The notes under the pieces were generated by a model. That model was not told where the DNA came from, did not search any database, and saw nothing but the letters and a program-made list of their open reading frames with translations. The position numbers and the translations under genes were made by a program. Of a DNA stretch of 32,413 nt, positions 28,868 through 32,413 are shown in pieces. The stretch spans positions 1-32,413 of the forward strand of contig CAMWHJ010000033.1 of assembly GCA_947174015.1 (NCBI GenBank), in the 5' to 3' direction. This DNA comes from an uncultured Lachnospiraceae bacterium. GTDB taxonomy: Bacteria > Bacillota > Clostridia > Lachnospirales > Lachnospiraceae. The first letter of the stretch is position 1; the number at the start of each line of letters is the position of its first letter.

Positions 28868-29710
28868 TTACACACCTCCATACAATTTGTTGTATTGGTA
28901 GTTGATTATAGCACTTTCTTCTCCTGTTTCACACGCAAAGGAATATGTGTTTTCGCCCAGCTCTGCTATCAGCCACTTTGTCCCTTTCGCAATACAATTT
29001 AATATGTTCTCTGCCTGCCCCTCCCTATTCCGTTCTATTTTCTTTTGTCCTCTATGCGTATTTATGGTGATTACATCACCTTTTTTCATTTCGGTTCTTA
29101 TTTCAAATTTTTCTGATGTGGTTTTGTTGTATATTACCGGATTTATTACTGTGTCGTTCGCCACTATCTCAATTATCAGTCCAGTTATTTCTTCCCCCTC
29201 ATTGATAATTGTTATATCTCTTTCCTTTGTTATGATGCCAAATTCAACACCACTTTCTGATATCTCGAAGTCAAATTCAAAACTGCTTGAGATTGCAGAT
29301 TGCGTAAATTCTGTTTTATTCTCATCAATGAAAAGGGGCTGCGGTGCTAAAAGACTTACAAGAATGTTCTGTCTTATTCCAAAAACGTTAGATTCTAAGC
29401 TTTCTACATAGCATTCAATATAAACCTTTCTTTTCTTTGTTTTTATGTGCAAAATCACCTTTTTCTTTGGTGGAAATATTTTATATAATTCCAGCCGTTT
29501 TTCTTCAATATCCCCTTCCGGCACCATGGTTATTACAATATTTCTTTCTGCCAAATATGAGGAATTGTAAAAGCTGCCATCCACTGCTCCGCTTGCCGTT
29601 GTATTAATGTTTGCGGAGGTGGGAGTAATCCCATCCACCGCTACTACATTGTATTCTCTGCTTATATTTATTTTTATTCCTGTTTTTATCTGTTCTGCTA
29701 TGATTTCCAT
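28868..29710 (-). CDS. Distal tail (Dit-like) phage protein
   Basis: The 280-residue protein matches phage tail proteins of the Dit type, which form the hexameric hub joining the tail tube to the baseplate. The N-terminal half holds the typical beta-structure with DGSFYNSSYLAERNIVITMV and RLELYKIFPPKKKVILHI, and the C-terminal half a galectin-like domain with an acidic-basic loop (THRGQKKIERN) and GTKWLIAELGENTYSF near the end. It starts 1 nt after the tape measure stop and runs directly into the Gp37-like gene, so the three are translated as a unit. Confidence 0.85.
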   Translation of the reverse strand: MEIIAEQIKTGIKINISREYNVVAVDGITPTSANINTTASGAVDGSFYNSSYLAERNIVITMVPEGDIEEKRLELYKIFPPKKKVILHIKTKKRKVYIECYVESLESNVFGIRQNILVSLLAPQPLFIDENKTEFTQSAISSSFEFDFEISESGVEFGIITKERDITIINEGEEITGLIIEIVANDTVINPVIYNKTTSEKFEIRTEMKKGDVITINTHRGQKKIERNREGQAENILNCIAKGTKWLIAELGENTYSFACETGEESAIINYQYNKLYGGV

Positions 29711-29711
29711 G

Positions 29712-32413
29712 TCACACCCTCATTCCTGCCATCTTTAGCTGTCTTTGTGTCTGGCGGTACAAATCCAGCCTGCTAATAGCTTTTGGACTTGTATTATATT
29801 GATTAAATGTGTATGTACTGGAATTTGTTGTTGTGTTGTTGACCGCTGCCCATCTGGTGCCGCTTTCTCCTGCCATAATATTGCTTTTTACAACATCAAT
29901 GCCGAAGTTAATTGCGGTTCCTGATTGCTCTGCTTCTTTTGCCAACTGCTGCATGGCTTCTTTTACCTTTTCCTTATTCTGCCTAATTCCTTCAGCTACA
30001 CCTAGAGCAATGTTTTTTCCTATCTGGTCACGCATAACCCGGGATGGTGAATGAATATCCAGAGCATCTTTTGCACCTTTTACTATGTTTGAGAAGAAAT
30101 CTTTTACATTCTGCATGAACTTATCTTTTGCCGCTACAATTCCATTCCATACACCTGACACAATATCTTTTCCAATCTGCCCCATTTTTGTGGGCAGCTC
30201 TTTGGCACCTTCTATTACTTTATTTGGCAATTCTTTTCCTGCTTCAATTCCTTTTTTTCCTAAATCTGAAACAAACTCTTTTGCTTTGGCTATTGCCTTG
30301 TCCAGTTTTTCTTTTAACTTGGATGGTAATTCCTTGACAAATTCAATAAACTTCTCTTTAAAGTTCTTTCCTGTTTCTTGTGCCTTTTTACGCATGTTAA
30401 GCCCCCACAAAATTACTTTTGCAAGTGCATAACCCAGCCAGTAGGCAATCTTTCCCGGCAGTTCTCCTACCTCTGTCACTGTTTTTGATACAAATTCTTT
30501 TGTTTTTGTTTTGGCTGTATTGATTATATTTGTAAAGAAAGTTTTCAACTTACTTAACAATTCTTTTTTATATTTTTCAGCTTTAGGAGTTAGCTCCATC
30601 AGCTTTTCCATTATTGTTACAACAATCTTGGGTACCGCTACAATCAATTTCTTTATTATTTCCGGTATTGCTTCTACCAGCCCCATAAAAAGCCGTATTG
30701 AGCCTTCCAGCAACTGAGGGGCACATTCAATCAAAGTGTCCACGATTGCTACCACAATATCAGGTAACACTTCAATCAGCGTGTCTATTATTTGAGGTAA
30801 GGCATCTACGATTGCAAGTACCAAGGTGATTGCCGCATTAATTAGCTGTGGAATAGCTTCTATTAACTTAGTTACAAGCTGTGGTATTACTTCTAAGATG
30901 GCATTTATTAATGTGGGGAGAAGTTCTGATATGGCATTTACTAATGTCGTTATTATTGTTGGTATTGCTCCAACTAATTCCGGCAACGCTTGTATGATTC
31001 CAGTTACTAATCCTATAATGAGTTGAACCCCAACTTCTGCTATTCTGGGCAACATTTTAGAAAATTCCTGCACAACATTCTGTACTATTTTCCCTATATT
31101 TTCACCTAGTCTCTTTCCTGCACCATCTGCACCATTTATCACATCCACAAAAGAGGGAATTAATTCCGTGGTTATTGTTTGCACAAGGTTTCGCATGGGT
31201 TCATTCACTTTGTTGTAAAGTGTTATTCCCATGTCTTCATAGGCAGAATTGAGTGATTTCAAATCACCTTCCAGATTGTCATTCATGGTTTCTGCCATTT
31301 CTTTGGCTACACCATCACAATTTTCTAAACCCTCGGCATACTCATTAAAAGAACCTGTTGTTTCTCCTAATACCGTCATTAACTGAGATTGTGCTGTTTT
31401 TCCGGCTACAACATAAGCGAGATGTGATTTCTCTTCATCTGTAAGTCCTGCCCATACGTCTTGCATTCCATTTAATATACTAGATAAAGAATTAACTTGA
31501 CCTTCTTCGTTGTAAACTTCAATTCCGTATTTTTCCAGTTCCTTTTGACATCCGCTTACATTATTTCCAAGCCTTGTCATGATTGACGATAATGCGGTGC
31601 CTGCTTCTCCACCTTTAATACCGCCATCCGCCATTACCATAAGGGCGGCAGTTGTATCCTCTAGCCCATACCCTAACTGTGTAGATGTTGCTGCCACATT
31701 CTTATAGGCTTCTCCCAACTGTTCCGCTGATGTATTTGCTGATGACATGGCATAGGCTATCTGGTCTGAAAAGTGATTTACGCTTGCACCGCTTTCATCA
31801 ACTTCCAGCCCAAATGCTGACATGTAATCTGTTACCATGTCAGATGCTGCACCTAAATCCATTCCCGATGATGCTGCTAAATCTAATACACCACCTAATG
31901 CCGCTGTTGATTTTTCCGCATCCCAGCCTGCTAATGCCATGTATTTTAGTGCATCTGCGGATTCTGATGCACTAAACTGTGTTGTTCTTCCGTATTCTCT
32001 GGCTGTATCCGTGAGCTTTTGCAAATTCTCGCCACTTGCTCCACTGATTGCCTGCACTTGGCTCATGGCACTTTCAAAGCTTTTTCCTGTATTTAACGCA
32101 TCCGTTGCAAATTCTTTCAGCTTTCCGATTGCGTATTCAATTCCGTCTGCAACAAGCTGCCCTAAAGCTGCTTTCAACGAGGTAAATTCCTTACCTGCCT
32201 GTTCTGTGCTGTCTCCTGCCTCTTCCAGTGCATTGTCAAACTGGTCTGCTGCCTGCTCTGCACCTTCTAATCTACTCCTGTTTTCCTGCAAGTTACCGGA
32301 AAGTTCTTCTATTTCTCTTGCGGCTTCTCTTGCGGCTTGGCTTTCTTCTCCCTGTTCCAATACCAGATTTGCATATTTTTCTTTTGCCTTTTCCAGTTCT
32401 TTTTCTTGGTCTG
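29712..32413 (-). CDS. Phage tail tape measure protein (5' end outside the window)
   Basis: The visible 899 residues continue in frame to the window edge, so the N-terminus is missing; a TTG at 32360 is not the start. The tape measure fixes tail length and passes through the tube during infection. Visible parts are a coiled-coil start rich in Glu/Ala, and the TP901-type core (SFESAMSQVQAISGASGENL, RTTQFSASESADALKYMALA, MVTDYMSAFGLEVDESGASV). A hydrophobic repeat region (roughly residues 450-610 of the visible part) has recurring units such as ALPQIIDTLIEVLPDIVVAI, followed by lysine-rich helices and the C-terminal DALDIHSPSRVMRDQIGKNI motif common in tape measures. Confidence 0.93.
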   Translation of the reverse strand, partial: DQEKELEKAKEKYANLVLEQGEESQAAREAAREIEELSGNLQENRSRLEGAEQAADQFDNALEEAGDSTEQAGKEFTSLKAALGQLVADGIEYAIGKLKEFATDALNTGKSFESAMSQVQAISGASGENLQKLTDTAREYGRTTQFSASESADALKYMALAGWDAEKSTAALGGVLDLAASSGMDLGAASDMVTDYMSAFGLEVDESGASVNHFSDQIAYAMSSANTSAEQLGEAYKNVAATSTQLGYGLEDTTAALMVMADGGIKGGEAGTALSSIMTRLGNNVSGCQKELEKYGIEVYNEEGQVNSLSSILNGMQDVWAGLTDEEKSHLAYVVAGKTAQSQLMTVLGETTGSFNEYAEGLENCDGVAKEMAETMNDNLEGDLKSLNSAYEDMGITLYNKVNEPMRNLVQTITTELIPSFVDVINGADGAGKRLGENIGKIVQNVVQEFSKMLPRIAEVGVQLIIGLVTGIIQALPELVGAIPTIITTLVNAISELLPTLINAILEVIPQLVTKLIEAIPQLINAAITLVLAIVDALPQIIDTLIEVLPDIVVAIVDTLIECAPQLLEGSIRLFMGLVEAIPEIIKKLIVAVPKIVVTIMEKLMELTPKAEKYKKELLSKLKTFFTNIINTAKTKTKEFVSKTVTEVGELPGKIAYWLGYALAKVILWGLNMRKKAQETGKNFKEKFIEFVKELPSKLKEKLDKAIAKAKEFVSDLGKKGIEAGKELPNKVIEGAKELPTKMGQIGKDIVSGVWNGIVAAKDKFMQNVKDFFSNIVKGAKDALDIHSPSRVMRDQIGKNIALGVAEGIRQNKEKVKEAMQQLAKEAEQSGTAINFGIDVVKSNIMAGESGTRWAAVNNTTTNSSTYTFNQYNTSPKAISRLDLYRQTQRQLKMAGMRV

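Overview
The window looks like chromosomal DNA of a low-GC Gram-positive bacterium of the class Clostridia, most likely a Lachnospiraceae gut anaerobe. The main support is the gene order ylxM-ffh-rpsP-khpA-rimM-trmD-rplS-lepB-rbgA-lepB-rnhB, followed by a FliK-like gene, a short FlhB-like gene, yraN and pgeF. This is the Firmicutes 'rplS/ffh' block, matching ylxM to ylqH of Bacillus subtilis. A luxS gene, a DUF5662 gene and a GH13 gene of clostridial type fit the same picture. No tRNA, rRNA or CRISPR array was seen.

Left part (1-4780). The left edge holds what looks like the first ~50 nt of a group IIC intron on the minus strand, placed just after a terminator-like hairpin as that class prefers. 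Next come a small membrane-anchored protein, decayed gene fragments, a two-component system (sensor kinase and OmpR-type regulator, with a 39-bp tandem duplication at their junction), a UPF0303 gene and a broken gene that may be an Rpn-type nuclease remnant. luxS (4781-5260, plus strand) has its own promoter and is followed by a 178-bp nested inverted repeat.

Core (5480-19377, minus strand). A consensus sigma-A promoter at 19349-19377 drives ylxM-ffh and onwards: signal recognition particle, ribosomal proteins S16 and L19, 16S/50S assembly factors (RimM, RbgA), tRNA modification (TrmD), two type I signal peptidases, RNase HII, two flagellar-like proteins without visible flagellar neighbours, YraN, PgeF, a GH13 protein that has lost its catalytic residues, and a DUF5662 protein. 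Internal terminators (after khpA and rplS) and an internal promoter at the end of trmD divide the block into transcription units.

Decay zone (19400-22510). Fragments of an ABC ATPase, an ABC permease, a CPBP protease, an XRE regulator, a serine recombinase and a hexapeptide acyltransferase are joined by deletions around one intact pair, marR plus a YczE-like membrane protein, which has a clear promoter and operator. Beyond it lie an ITPase-like pyrophosphatase, a DUF1287 protein, an intact CPBP protease with a palindrome over its promoter, and a membrane-anchored cell-wall amidase.

Right part (26400-32413, minus strand). This is the tail end of a prophage or tail-like element: tape measure protein (cut by the window edge), Dit-like protein, Gp37-like protein and a baseplate/fibre protein, closed by a terminator. 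Downstream are a ribbon-helix-helix repressor and a 51-residue protein. Each has a promoter whose -35/-10 spacer carries the same palindromic operator in the same register, a compact regulatory circuit and the most interesting unexplained signal in the window.
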